This document shows positions 9,383 through 21,000 of a stretch of 37,059 nucleotides of DNA, piece after piece. Every line of letters begins with the position of its first letter. The stretch's first letter is position 1. The notes below the pieces were generated by a model that did not search any database, was not told the origin of the DNA, and worked only from the letters and a program-made list of their open reading frames with translations. Where the stretch lies: the NCBI GenBank assembly GCA_023150835.1, contig JAKLKB010000057.1, forward strand, positions 1-37,059. Reading direction: 5' to 3'. This stretch comes from Myxococcota bacterium (GTDB lineage Bacteria > Myxococcota_C > UBA6777). The position numbers and the translations under genes are program-made.

Positions 9383-9416
9383 AAAAGCCCTTGGTGCATC
9401 CAACACCAAGAGCCTT
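9383..9416 (-). terminator. Rho-independent terminator of the MopE lipoprotein gene
   Basis: On the minus strand a 13-bp stem (AAGGCTCTTGGTG pairing with CACCAAGGGCTTT, two G-U pairs) encloses a 7-base loop and is followed by TTTTGTTGTTTT. It lies about 130 bases after the stop at 9546. Confidence 0.75.
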
Positions 9417-9490
9417 CGTTTTGTACATCTGACCGCCTCTTACCGCAAGAGCAAAGACAAGGAAGCTCTCTCAGATCGGCGGGTTTCTTT

Positions 9491-9589
9491 CAAGGACAGG
9501 AATCATCTAGGAACTGCTCCACAGAACCTTTGTCATCCGTTTCGTTTAAGGGCAAGAATAGTACGGGAACTGACCCACAGAACCTTTGT
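9491..9589. repeat. 56-bp tandem duplication of the 3' end of the MopE lipoprotein gene
   Basis: Positions 9547-9589 (gene end) and 9491-9533 (downstream copy) are similar at a 56-base offset and share ACAGAACCTTTGT exactly. The downstream copy would still encode YKGSVEQFLDDSCP and a stop, against YKGSVGQFPYYSCP in the gene. It is therefore an eroded ghost of the C-terminus placed after the real stop. Confidence 0.85.
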
Positions 9590-11759
9590 AGCAGGCGGAC
9601 TTAAAACTCAAGGGATCAGGGCAACCAAACGAGGTTCCTTTATTCCAACGGCACGATCCGCCCGACACATAGCGGAAGTCATACACGGTCTGGCCCGAAC
9701 AAGACAACGTATTCTCGCCACACAAACACACAGCCTGATGGCCGAAGCTGGTGACGTAAGTTCCGCAACCCGTCACCTCCGTCCCCGTACAATGCGAGAA
9801 GACGATCACCGCATTTCCTTTTACGCCCACAGCGCCCACCACAGACTGCCAACGTGCGTTCGGGTCGTAGTCTGGCGTAAACTCCATACAATAATGCCCA
9901 GTCGAAGAATCCATATTCGAAGGCGCTTTGCAGCCCTGATAACCGCCATAGTTGATGCAAGAAGTCCCATAAGTCGCACTGCACCGCAAGATCCCAACAC
10001 GCCCCCTCGGGTCGCAAAGCGCCAATCGATCGGCATCAAGGCAGACTTGCCCAGCTTGAACAAGCGCTGTCGGGCAAAATTCGCCATCTTTGATGCAGCC
10101 ACCATTAAAAGGATAGTAACCACGGCTTGTATCGCACACACAACCACCGCTCACGCAGATCTTTTGCGATCCACATAACGATCCATTATCGACCATCCCA
10201 TCGCAGTTATCGTCGATGCTGTTGCAGGTCTCCGTTTGCGGATGGGTTTGACCTGTGCAAACACCCCATTGACCGACCAAGCACACTTGTGTCCCGCCTT
10301 TGCAGATGCCCTTCCCTTCGGTCCCAACAGGACCTGTATAACAAGCACGCGTCAGCCCTTCATCCACCGAACCGTCACAGTCGTCGTCTTGACCGTTGCA
10401 GCTTTCGGCCTGCGGTAAAACTTGCCCCACACAAACGCCCCATTGACCGGCAGTACACGTGCTTTTTCCTGTTTTACACACGCCCACGCCTGCGGTCCCC
10501 GTCGGTCCTGTATAACACGCTTGCACAAGACCCTCATCCACCGAACCATCACAGTTGTCGTCTTGACCGTTGCAGCTTTCGGCTTTTGGCAAGACCTCTC
10601 CCACACAAGCCCCCCATTGGCCCACAGAACACACTTGCGTACCACCTTTGCAGAGGCCCTTGCCTTCGGTTCCTGCCGCTCCTGTATAACAAGCGCGCTG
10701 AATGCCGTCATCGATCTGCCCGTTGCAATCGTCATCTTGACCGTTGCAGCTTTCGGCTTGCGGCAAGACCTGACCCACACAAGAACCCCATTGACCGGCC
10801 TCACAGATCTGTGTCCCTTCTTTGCATACCCCTACACTCGCCGTCCCCACGGGGCCTGTATAGCACCGCTTCACCAACCCCTCATCGATCTGGCCATCGC
10901 AGTTGTTGTCTTTTCCGTCGCAGACCTCGGCTTGTGGGAGAGTTTCTCCTTCACACTTTCCCCACACACCGTTGTCACAGCGTTGCTCACCATAGCGGCA
11001 GACCCCTGCTCCTGCCGTACCTTCAGGGCCTGTATAACAAATGCGCTTGACACCATCATCGATCATCCCGTCACAATCGTCATCTTTTCCATCACAAGTC
11101 GCCTCTGCGGTCGGGTCGTGCGGAGCTTGTTTTGGCAAGACCTGTCCGACACAAACGCCCCATTGACCGTTCTCACAGCGTTGCGTTCCCGATTTGCAAG
11201 TTCCGACATCTTGCGTGCCTGCGGGGCCTTCATAGCAAGGGCGATCGATCCCTTCGTCGATCTGCCCGTTGCAATCGTTGTCAACACCATCACAAGTCAC
11301 TTCTTTTTCCTCGAACCCTTGGGGGTAAACACAACGCCACGCCCCCGCTTCGCAGAGCACTTTGACATCACGACACGGCCCCAATATACGGCAACTCGGA
11401 GGCTTTACTCCTTCGCAAGGAGCAGGAATATGTTCAGGAATAATCGGCTCCGTGATCGCCTCTGTTGGAGCCTCTGCTTCTTTGTTCCCGCCATCTTCTC
11501 CCGCATCTTGGGTGTTTTCTGCACCGCCTTCGCGATCTTTGTCTCCCTCCGCCCGATGGGCTTCTATACTACTTTGCTCGGTGTTTCCTTCATCAGAAGC
11601 GCTTGCGGTGTCACAAAAACCACTTCGGCAGATCTCCCCCGCCAAACAATCATCGACCGACGCACAAGGACGATCTCCCCCTCCACATCCCCACAACGCC
11701 GCACAAACCACGATCCAACCCATACTCCAGAGACTTTGCTTTTTTTCTTGTACCTTCAT
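9546..11759 (-). CDS. MopE-repeat cysteine-rich lipoprotein
   Basis: 737 residues. A lipoprotein signal ends at ALWGC (Cys25), followed by a Cys-rich segment and an acidic low-complexity stretch (EGNTEQ..., GGNKEAEAP). Seven copies of the MopE-type motif C(D/N)G.D(N/D)(D/N)C(D/N)G..D alternate with CYTGP.GT..VG.C..G...C..GQWG.C.GQ.LP linkers. In the Methylococcus MopE family such motifs are associated with metal binding; here that is inference. A Cys-rich C-terminal domain of about 190 residues follows (CSATYGTSC, GHYCMEF, CYKGSVGQ). The ATG at 11759 has AAGGAGAG seven bases upstream; a longer start at 11798 would spoil the signal peptide. It lies 259 bases downstream of the giant MopE protein gene on the same strand and probably shares its envelope role. 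Confidence 0.92.
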   Translation of the reverse strand: MKVQEKKQSLWSMGWIVVCAALWGCGGGDRPCASVDDCLAGEICRSGFCDTASASDEGNTEQSSIEAHRAEGDKDREGGAENTQDAGEDGGNKEAEAPTEAITEPIIPEHIPAPCEGVKPPSCRILGPCRDVKVLCEAGAWRCVYPQGFEEKEVTCDGVDNDCNGQIDEGIDRPCYEGPAGTQDVGTCKSGTQRCENGQWGVCVGQVLPKQAPHDPTAEATCDGKDDDCDGMIDDGVKRICYTGPEGTAGAGVCRYGEQRCDNGVWGKCEGETLPQAEVCDGKDNNCDGQIDEGLVKRCYTGPVGTASVGVCKEGTQICEAGQWGSCVGQVLPQAESCNGQDDDCNGQIDDGIQRACYTGAAGTEGKGLCKGGTQVCSVGQWGACVGEVLPKAESCNGQDDNCDGSVDEGLVQACYTGPTGTAGVGVCKTGKSTCTAGQWGVCVGQVLPQAESCNGQDDDCDGSVDEGLTRACYTGPVGTEGKGICKGGTQVCLVGQWGVCTGQTHPQTETCNSIDDNCDGMVDNGSLCGSQKICVSGGCVCDTSRGYYPFNGGCIKDGEFCPTALVQAGQVCLDADRLALCDPRGRVGILRCSATYGTSCINYGGYQGCKAPSNMDSSTGHYCMEFTPDYDPNARWQSVVGAVGVKGNAVIVFSHCTGTEVTGCGTYVTSFGHQAVCLCGENTLSCSGQTVYDFRYVSGGSCRWNKGTSFGCPDPLSFKSACYKGSVGQFPYYSCP

Positions 11760-12018
11760 GATCGACTCTCCTTTTGTCTTGTTCAAAGGGCAACGCAACC
11801 ACCATTTTTTGGCGCGTTCGGCCCCTTCTCAAAACACGAGCCAATCGTTCAACATCCAAAAAGATCTTTCTTTTCAAGAACATTCACTGGATACCATCGG
11901 AGAGACAGCGCACCGTCGACCAAACGACAGACACCCCCGTCCAGCTCCCAAACAAAAACCAAAGCGCCCTCCTGCCACAACAACACAAAAGCCCATGCCT
12001 CCCCACAAAAAGCGGATA
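11760..12018. other. Intergenic spacer between giant protein and MopE lipoprotein genes
   Basis: 259 bases. It must carry the lipoprotein ribosome site (AAGGAGAG next to 11760) and perhaps its promoter, but I see no clear terminator or promoter boxes. The plus-strand open frames here are antisense extensions. Confidence 0.5.
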
Positions 12019-15000
12019 TCAGCCTTTCAAGAGGCGGAGGCGAAAGCGCACAAGCCAAGCCAAAAGAAGCAAACATAACCAAAAGATCGATGTATCGGCT
12101 GGGTTAGAAGCATCGCAGCCACAACCACCCCCAACGATCCCCACGCCCACGTCCGGCACATTCTCTGTGATCTGCTCTTGCCCGACTTCTTTGTCTGCGC
12201 CGTAGCACAAGCCTGCTCGACAAGTTCCGCCACCACAGTTCACCTTGTTGCAAGGATCGTCGATGCAACGGCTTTTTTCACAAAGGCGGCCATAGCGGCA
12301 AGGCGAAGCGACCGAGGCACAGGCATCTTGGGTGCATTGACCTTCTTGGCACGTTTCACCGCTTGGACAGGTCACCCCAAAACAAGGGTCTTTTTGACAA
12401 AGCCCGTCCACACAACGCTGACCACTCGCACAAGAAGAGCAAGACTTTTTGCAGCCGCCGCTTTGCGGATCGCAAAACTCGCCTGTTGCGCAGGTTTTGC
12501 TGTTGCAAGGATTGTCTTTACACGCACCTTGAGCGCAAAGCTGCGCCGTCGCACAGTCCTGTTTGGTATAACACCCGGGAGCAACGCACGCTGCGCTGAC
12601 GCAGATGCTATCGCCCGGACACTCGGCATCGACCTTACAAGGCCGACCGCCCACACACTGGCCCTTCTCACAAGTCGATGGGACGGGGCATTTCAGATCT
12701 TTACAAGGATCATCCACACAACGGCTGACCTCACAGACACGGCCTGTTTTGCACTGATCGCTGTTGGGGACACACTCGTTTGGAACGCACGCACCGCTTC
12801 GGCAGATCTCGTTGCTTTTGCAAGTGACTCCCGCGCATGGATCGGCTTTGCATCGTCCATCAAGACAGATCTGCTTTTCGGGGCAGAAGATCCCCGCGCA
12901 AGTTGCGACACAATCTCCCGCACGGCAGATCTGATCTTGCGTACAATTTTTGCCGACACACGGGTCTTTTAGACACTTTCCGTTGATGCACAGCTCGCCT
13001 TGTGCGCAATCTGCGGTAGCTGCGCAAGTTCGAGGGATACAAGTACGCTCAACGCAGATCTCCGTACCACCGCACTCTTTGTCAAATTGACAGCCCTTCG
13101 CTACGCATTGTCCAGCCACACAGATCTCGCCAGAGACGGGGCAAGTAATACCAAAACACGGATCATCGACACAAGCGTTGCTTGAGGGATCGCAGACACG
13201 ACCATGACGGCAAACACTGGCGTTTGTGCAATTGCTTTTCTCGCACTTTCCAGCCACACAAACTTCACCGACAGCACAAGACACCGATGCACAAGGATCC
13301 GCGACGCAAGCACCATCGACGCAGCGTTGGCCTTGAGCGCACGACACGCTGCCGCAGCTTTTTACGCACTTGTTGTCCGAAGGGCGGCAAAACTGCTCCG
13401 TGCTGCATGGCGTGCCGTTGGGTGCGGGACAAAGCTGTGGCTCGCAAATGGCTTTGACGCAGCGCTGTGTTTGGGGGCAATTGCTGGTGTAGCACTGGGC
13501 CGGTTGACAGATCCCTTGGAGGCAGACGTTCGTATTTGGGCAGTCGATATCGACCTTACATCGGGGGATATCCACACATTGGCCAAGAACACAGCGCTGG
13601 TTGTTGGGATCGGGGCACTGCACCTTGAGGCATGGATCTTCGGTGCATCGGCCTTGGACAGAGCAGATCCGACCAAAACGGCAAGACATACTGTTGCAAG
13701 GATTAGGGGAACACTTTGGCGCGCTGGTCGTGGTGTCGCAGATCTCATCGGCCTTGCAGGTAAGGCCCGCTGTTTGGCAAGGATCTTTACCGCACACTCC
13801 GTCTCGACAGGTCTGATCGGCGTTGCACTGCACTCCCGCACAAGGCTTAAAGCATATCCCATCGGCAGGACGGCAGGCTTCGCCAGCCGCACAGGTCTTA
13901 CCTTTACACGGATCAGGCAAACAAGCGCCTTCTTTGCAGAGATCATCTTGATAGAGGCAAGGCTGCGTTCGCGGCGTACAGATCGGCACAAAGCAACGAC
14001 CTTGGGGGTTTGCGCCAAAGATGCAGATCTGATCGTTCTTGCAATCGATATCGACCCGACAAGCTTGGCGGGGAGTGGCCTCGAATGTCTGGGTGTTGCA
14101 AAGAGGCGGAGTTCCGCTGTCACAGACCTCGACTTCAAATGTGGTGGTTTTGCCTTCTTCGCTTGGGGTGGGAGTCCAAGTGATCTTTCCTGTTTGAGGA
14201 TCGATGGTCGCCCCGGGGGGAGCTTGCTTGAGTTTCCAAGTGTGGGTGTCGCCTGTATCGGGGTCGCGTACGACAGGGGCGTACGTGAAGGCTTGTCCTG
14301 TGAGAGCATCGCTCGGTGGCGTTGAAGTGATCTCGGGAGGGTTGTTGCGTGGTGCGGTCAAGACACGCACTTGCCAACGGCGTTTGGTGCAGAGGCCTTG
14401 GCTGTCACAAAGCTCGATCTCAAAGTCAAAGGTTTTGCCGGCATCGTTGGGTCCGGGGGTCCAGTTCACCTCGCCTGTGTTGGGATCGACGGTCGCACCG
14501 GGAGGAAGCGTGTTGCCTTTCCATGTGTACGCCTCGTTGGGATCGGGATCGACGACAAAAGGCTTGAACTGATAAGCTTGGTTGGGGTTGGTCCATGTTT
14601 GCGGAGTACCGCCCATCTGGGGCGGTTTGCCTTTGTCTCCGACGCGAACTTTCCAGATGCGTTTTGCGCAAGCCCCCCGACTGTCGCAAACTTCCACCTC
14701 AAAAGTGAAGTCCTTTCCGACATCATTGGGTCCGGGGGTCCAGTTGAGTTTTCCTGTTTGAGGATCGACGGTCGCGCCACTCGGCCCTTGGTTGAGTTTC
14801 CAAGTGTGCGTATCTCCGACATCTGGATCGATGACTTTGGGTTCGTAGGCGTAAGGACGGCCTTGGGCAGCATCGTTGGAAGGTGCGCCGTCGATGATCG
14901 GAGGAGTATTGGGGACACCGCCGACTTTGACGCTCCAACGGAGCTTTGCGCAAGAGCCTTTGTCATCGCAGACTTCGATCTCGAAATTGATGGTCTTTCC

Positions 15001-18000
15001 AGCATCACTTGGGTCAGGCGTCCAGTTGAGTTTTCCTGTTTGGGGATCGACAGTTGCGCCGCTTGGCCCTTGGTTGAGTTTCCAAGAGTGTTTGTCGCCT
15101 GCGTCGGCGTCTTTGACTTTGGGTTCAAAGGCATAGGGTACACGCGGAGCCGCTTGGTTGTTTGGGATGCCCTCGATGCTTGGGGGCTGATTTCCCGCAC
15201 CCACCCGCGTATTCCAAGACTGTTGCACGCATGCGCCCTTGGCATCGCAGACTTCGACCTCAAAAGAAAACTCTTTCCCGTCATCACCCGCACTCGGTGT
15301 CCATGTGATCTCGCCTGTTTGGGGATCGATCGCGGCTCCTGCGGGTTTTTGATTGAGTTTCCACGTCAAAACATCCGCGTCAGGATCCGAGGCTTGGGCT
15401 TTGTAGCTATAAGGCAAGCCAGCACTCGCGCTGGTGGAAGGGGTGGTGGTGATCTGTGGGGGACGATTGGGGTCGACCACCAAGACCTTCCAGCTTTGGG
15501 TTGCGCAATCGCCCGCACTATCGCAAACAGTCACCTCGAACTCGAACTCTTTTCCGACATCACTTGCGCTTGGCACCCATGTGATCTCGCCTGTTTTGGG
15601 ATCGATGGTCGCGCCCGAAGGAGCTTTGTCAAGCTTCCATGTGTGTGTGTCGGATGCGTCAGGATCGCGAACTGTCGGCTTGTACGTGTAGGTCTTGTCT
15701 TTTTCTGCGCTGGCTTTTGGTGTCCCGATGATCTGTGGGAGCTGGTTTCCTGTGCCAACACGGACCTTCCATGCTTGCTTTGCGCAAAGGTTAGCGCTAT
15801 CGCACACTTCGATCTCGAACTCGAATTCTTTGCCCGCATCCCCTGTGGCAGGCGTCCATTTGACCTCGCCAGTTTGGGGATCGACGGTCGCCCCAGCAGG
15901 CAGGCGTGTGCCTTGCCATCGGTGGGTCTCGTTCGCATCGGGATCAACAACACTCGGCTGGTATCCATAAGACTTTGTTGCGGAGGCTGTCTTCTCAGGT
16001 ACGCCTTGGATCTGCGGGGGCGTGGAAGTGGAACACTTGGTGGGTTCGTCGATCTGGCCGTTGCAATCGTTGTCTTTGCCATCGCACTTGGTCTCGACAG
16101 CCTCATAATCGGCGCTTTGGGCGCTATACGAAGCCGCATCGCAATCCTTCCAACCATTCGTCCCATCGCACCGTTGTTTCGAGCCGACGCACACGCCTTG
16201 TTGTTTGGAACACAGCGGAGCGGTGAGATTTTCGTCCACTTGGCCGTCACAATCGTTGTCTTTGCCGTCGCACTTGGTTTCGACAGCCTCGTAATCGGCG
16301 TTTTGGGCGGTATATTCTGCTGCACCACAAGGCTTCCAGCCATTCACACCGTCACAAGTCTGCTTAGCCCCGCTGCATACGCCTTGTTGGTTCGCACATA
16401 ACGGCGGATTCAAGTTGTTGTCGATCTGTCCATCGCAATCATTGTCTTTCCCGTCACAAACCTCGGTCTGTTCGGTGATATCGCCTGTACAAGCGCCCCA
16501 CTTTCCCGTGTTATCGCAGGTTTGTGAGCCCTTTGCACAAGTACCTCGACAAGTATAGCTCCCGCCTGTTTGAGTGCAGCCTTGGTTGCCCGTATAACAG
16601 TCTTGTGTCTGGCCGCTTTGGCATTGACAACCCTCGTCGATCTGGCCGTTGCAATCGTTGTCTTTGCCGTCGCACTTGGTTTCGGTGGATTGATAGTCTG
16701 TGCTGTGGTTTTGATAATCCGTTGTGCTGCAATCTTTCCAACCAGCCGCCCCGTCGCACCGCTGTTTTGCGCCGTTGCATACGCCGGACTGTTTGGTGCA
16801 ATTGGGGGCGACCAGTCCCTCGTCGATCTGGCCGTTGCAATCGTTGTCTTTGCCATCGCACTTGGTTTCGGTGGCCTCGTAATCGGCATTTTGGGCGGCA
16901 TACGAAGCAGCATCACAGTCTTTCCAGCCGCCTGCCCCTGTACAGCTTTGTTTGGCTCCGACGCACGCGCCTTGTTGTTTCGAGCAAAGCGGAGCCGCCA
17001 AGTTGTTGTCGATCTGGCCGTTGCAATCGTTGTCTTTGCCGTCGCACTTGGTCTCAACTGCCTCGTAGTCTGCGTTATGGGCGGAGTATTCGGCATTTGT
17101 GCAATCTCTCCAGCCACTCGCTCCCCCGCAAGTTTGTTTGGCTCCGCTGCACACGCCTTGTTGCTTCGAGCAAAGCGGCGCAGTCAAGTTGTTGTCGACT
17201 TGGCCGTTGCAGTCGTTGTCTTGACCGTCGCACTTGGTCTCGATGGTCTCGTAGTTTGCGTTGTGAGCGGTATATTCGGCGTTTGTGCAATCTCTCCACC
17301 CGCTCGCTCCAGCGCAAGTTTGTTTGGCTCCGCTGCACACGCCTTGTTGTTTCGAGCAAAGCGGAGCCGTTAGGTTGTTGTCGATCTGACCGTTGCAATC
17401 GTTGTCTTTGCCGTCGCACTTGGTCTCGACGGCCTCGTAATCGGCGTTTTGGTTTCGATAAGAAGCTGCATCACAATCTTTCCAACCATTCGCACCATCG
17501 CAGGTTTGCCGAGAACCGCTACAAACCCCTGCTTGCTTCGAGCAAAGCGGGGCCGTCAAATTGTTGTCGACTTGGCCGTTGCAATCGTTATCTCGACCGT
17601 CGCACTTGGTTTCGGTGGCTTCGTAGTTTGCGTTGTGGGCTGTATAATCGGCATCTGTGCAATCGCGCCATCCTGTCGCCCCTGTGCAGATCTGTCGCGC
17701 ACCGCTGCATACGCCCTGTTGCTTCGTACAAAGCGGGGCCGTCAGGTTGTTGTCGATCCGACCATCGCAGTCGTTGTCTTTGCCGTCGCACTTGGTCTCG
17801 GCGGCCTCGTAATCAGGCGAGTTCGCCGCATAATCCGCACTCGTACAAGCTCGCCAGCCTGCCGCACCGCCACAAGTCTGTTTGGCCCCGCTGCATACGC
17901 CTTGTTGGTTCGCACAATTGGGCGCGATAAGGTTGTTGTCGATCTGACCGTCGCAATCGTTGTCTTTGCCATCGCATACTTCGGCCTTTTCGATGGCATC

Positions 18001-21000
18001 GCCCGTACAGGCCCCCCACTGGCCGTTGGTGCAAACTTGTGTGCCGGACTTGCACTCGCCTTTGCAAGTATAGGTGTTGCCGCTTTTAACGCAGCCTGAT
18101 CCACCCGTATAACAGGCTTGATTCTGCCCGTCTTGGCATTGGCAGCCTGTGTCGATCTGACCGTTGCAATCGTTGTCTTTGCCATCGCACTTGGATTCAG
18201 TCGCTTGATAATCCGCGTTGTGTGCGGTGTATGCGGCATCATCGCAATCTTTCCAACCACTCGCCCCTGTACAAGATTGTCTTGCACCATTGCAAACCCC
18301 CGATTGCTTCGAGCAAAGCGGGGCCGTCAGGTTGTTGTCGATCTGTCCATCGCAGTTGTTGTCTTTGCCGTCGCACTTGGTTTCGGTCGCCTCGTAATCA
18401 GGCGATTGCGCCGTATAATCGGCATCTGTACAATCGCGCCATCCTGTGGCACCCGTACAGATCTGCCGAGAACCGCTGCATACGCCTTGTTGTTTCGAGC
18501 AAAGCGGAGCCGTTAGGTTGTTGTCGATCTGCCCATCGCAGTTGTTGTCTTTGCCGTCGCACTTGGTTTCAGTCGCTTCATAATCAGGCGTATACGCCGC
18601 ATAATCCGCACTGGTGCAAGCTCGCCAACCGGCCGCTCCTCCACAAGTCTGTTTGGCCCCGCTGCATACGCCTTGTTGGTTCGCACACAACGGCGCGATC
18701 AAGTTGTTGTCGATCTGGCCGTTGCAATCGTTGTCAAGGCCATCGCACTTGGTTTCGGTGGCCTCGTAGTTTGCGTTATGGGCTGTATAATCGGCAGTTG
18801 TGCAATCACGCCAACCCGTCACCCCTGTGCAGATCTGCCGAGAACCGCTGCATACGCCCTGCTGCCTCGTACAAAGCGGTGCAATCAAGTTGTTGTCGAT
18901 CTGACCGCTGCAATCGTTGTCGAGGCCATCGCACTTGGTTTCGGTCGTCTCGTAGTTTGCGTGATGAGCCGTATAATCGGCAGTTGTGCAATCGCGCCAG
19001 CCCGCCGCCCCCATACAGATCTGCCGCGCCCCACTACAAACGCCCTGCTGTTTCGTACAAAGCGGCGCGGTCAGGCCGTTGTCGATCTGACCGTCGCAAT
19101 TGTTGTCCTTGCCATCGCAGATCTCCGAATTCGGAAGCTGCTGTCCTCCACAAGTGACAGGCCATTGCTCTCCTGTACAAGTCTGCGTTCCTGAGCGGCA
19201 TTCTCCGACACACGAATAGACACCGTTGAGCAACGAACATCCGCTTGCCCCTGTATAACAAGCCCGAGTGTCGCCGTTGTTGCAGACCACCACACGAACC
19301 TGCCACGTCCGAGTCGCCGTATTCCCTTCTTGATCGACCACAACTACCGTGAACGTGACGGTTTGACCGATCTCTCCCACCGAAGGCGTCCACAAGATCT
19401 GCCCAGAGTTCGGACTGATCGTCGCCCCTGCGGGGGCGGCAGAAAGAAAGTACAACAACGGCCCACCTTCGGGATCCGTCGCGACCACTTGGTTGGGCTT
19501 GTAAGGAGCCCCCGCAACGGCTGTGAGCGAAGGAGGCGGAGGAGCGGCGATCACGGGAGGCAGATCCAACGGCGATTCCTTGCCTGTCAGATGATACAGT
19601 TGCGTTGATCCGCTGATATCGCCACAAACCACCAAGACGGGATAACGATCCGCGATGATCTGCACAAGCTCTGCGTTGATCGAGTTGGCGGGTGCTTGGG
19701 CGTATTTGTACGTTTGCCCAGACCACGGCAACAACGGGCTTTGCCCCCCTGTCCATGGACCGATGTAGTAATTGATGGAAGTGTCGTTCTTTTGCCCGCC
19801 GATGGTACGGACTTCGACGCGTGTTTGCGCATCTTTCGTGTAAATGCCGATATCTGCGCCTTGTGCCGCGACCTTGTTGACGTAGCAATAACCTTCGTAC
19901 TTGTTGTCAGGGCGCTTGAAAAGTTGGACATTCGTAATATACGATCCTACCGCCCGCATCGCCGTTGGATACACGCTAATCGGCTTGTCTGATACGACTT
20001 CGATGTATTCCCCATTAAACCCCGTTCCATTCGAGATCTGCGAAAAGCCGTTGTAAACGTCAGGAAAGAGCGTCGCAGTCCAAAACGAGGGGACTCCCCC
20101 TGCATTGAGGGTGAAGGTCGTATTGTTGTTTCCTGCGGGGTTTGTGATGTTTCGGATCGTCACTTTGGTGTTGGCTTGCGAAGCAAAGATCGCAGTCTCG
20201 ATCGAGGCATGCGTGTAAAAACGTGTCCCGTACGAACGACCGAGGTCCGCAGGTGTCATCGACGGGGCTGTCATCGACCAATCGTTCCGACCAACGATCA
20301 CCCCCGCAGCAACGGAGCAATCGGGATTATTCGGACTGGATGGATTGGTGGGTTCGATGCGAAACTCGTCGTCGTCAAAGGTGGTGAGTTCCCAGATCCA
20401 ATAACGACCCGAGACGACACCATTCACATCACGCGATGGATTGGAAAACTTCACATTTGCAGAGGTCAGGGTTGTGCTGTCATCAGAGTCGGAAACATCG
20501 GTGACACGGATGTTTGGTACGATCGTTCCTGTCGTATCCGACGTGTGGCAATACACAAGGATATCTTTTCGTGTGTAGCCCACAAACACCTTCCCAACGT
20601 ACGTTCCATTTTGGCTGTAAAAGTACGTTCCCTCGCCGCCTGCGGTGCTTTTGCTGTCACCCGCCACGATCGACAACGGCTTGTCTGCACGCACATACAA
20701 ATGCCCCGTCGTCGAGGTGATCCCATACACGCTCAGATCGACAAACTTGGCACGCCCTGCGACAGGGATCGTACCCGCCTCGATCAGCGAATTATCCGAG
20801 ATGCGATGGATCCAATAACGCGCATTGTCTTGATAGCCCCAAAGAAACAGATTCGAGGCACTATAAACAAGATACACCGGCCCATTTTTGGCCGTGACGG
20901 ACCACGTCGTGTTGACGCACTGATTGGCGGTGTTGCACACCCGCGCTGTAAACGTCGCAACCCCCGTAGGATTAGGCCACGTCACCACCCCTGTGGCTGC

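Larger units (their letters stand above)
9154..9490. other. Intergenic region with hairpin element and terminator
   Basis: Between the SDR start and the MopE lipoprotein's 3' duplication. It contains copy A of the ~118-bp dispersed hairpin element (9209-9327) and a rho-independent terminator (9383-9416). No gene is supported here. Confidence 0.7.

Noticed and set aside
10422-18516. Very long plus-strand open frames (up to 676 codons) across the MopE genes
   Set aside because: They are exact antisense of the giant gene and the lipoprotein gene, have no ribosome sites and no domain sense, and arise from the repetitive stop-poor composition.
16030-19125. Regular repeat array resembling a CRISPR locus at first sight
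   Set aside because: The units are ~180 bp, in frame, and encode Cys-rich MopE motifs; there are no short identical repeats with unique spacers and no cas genes.
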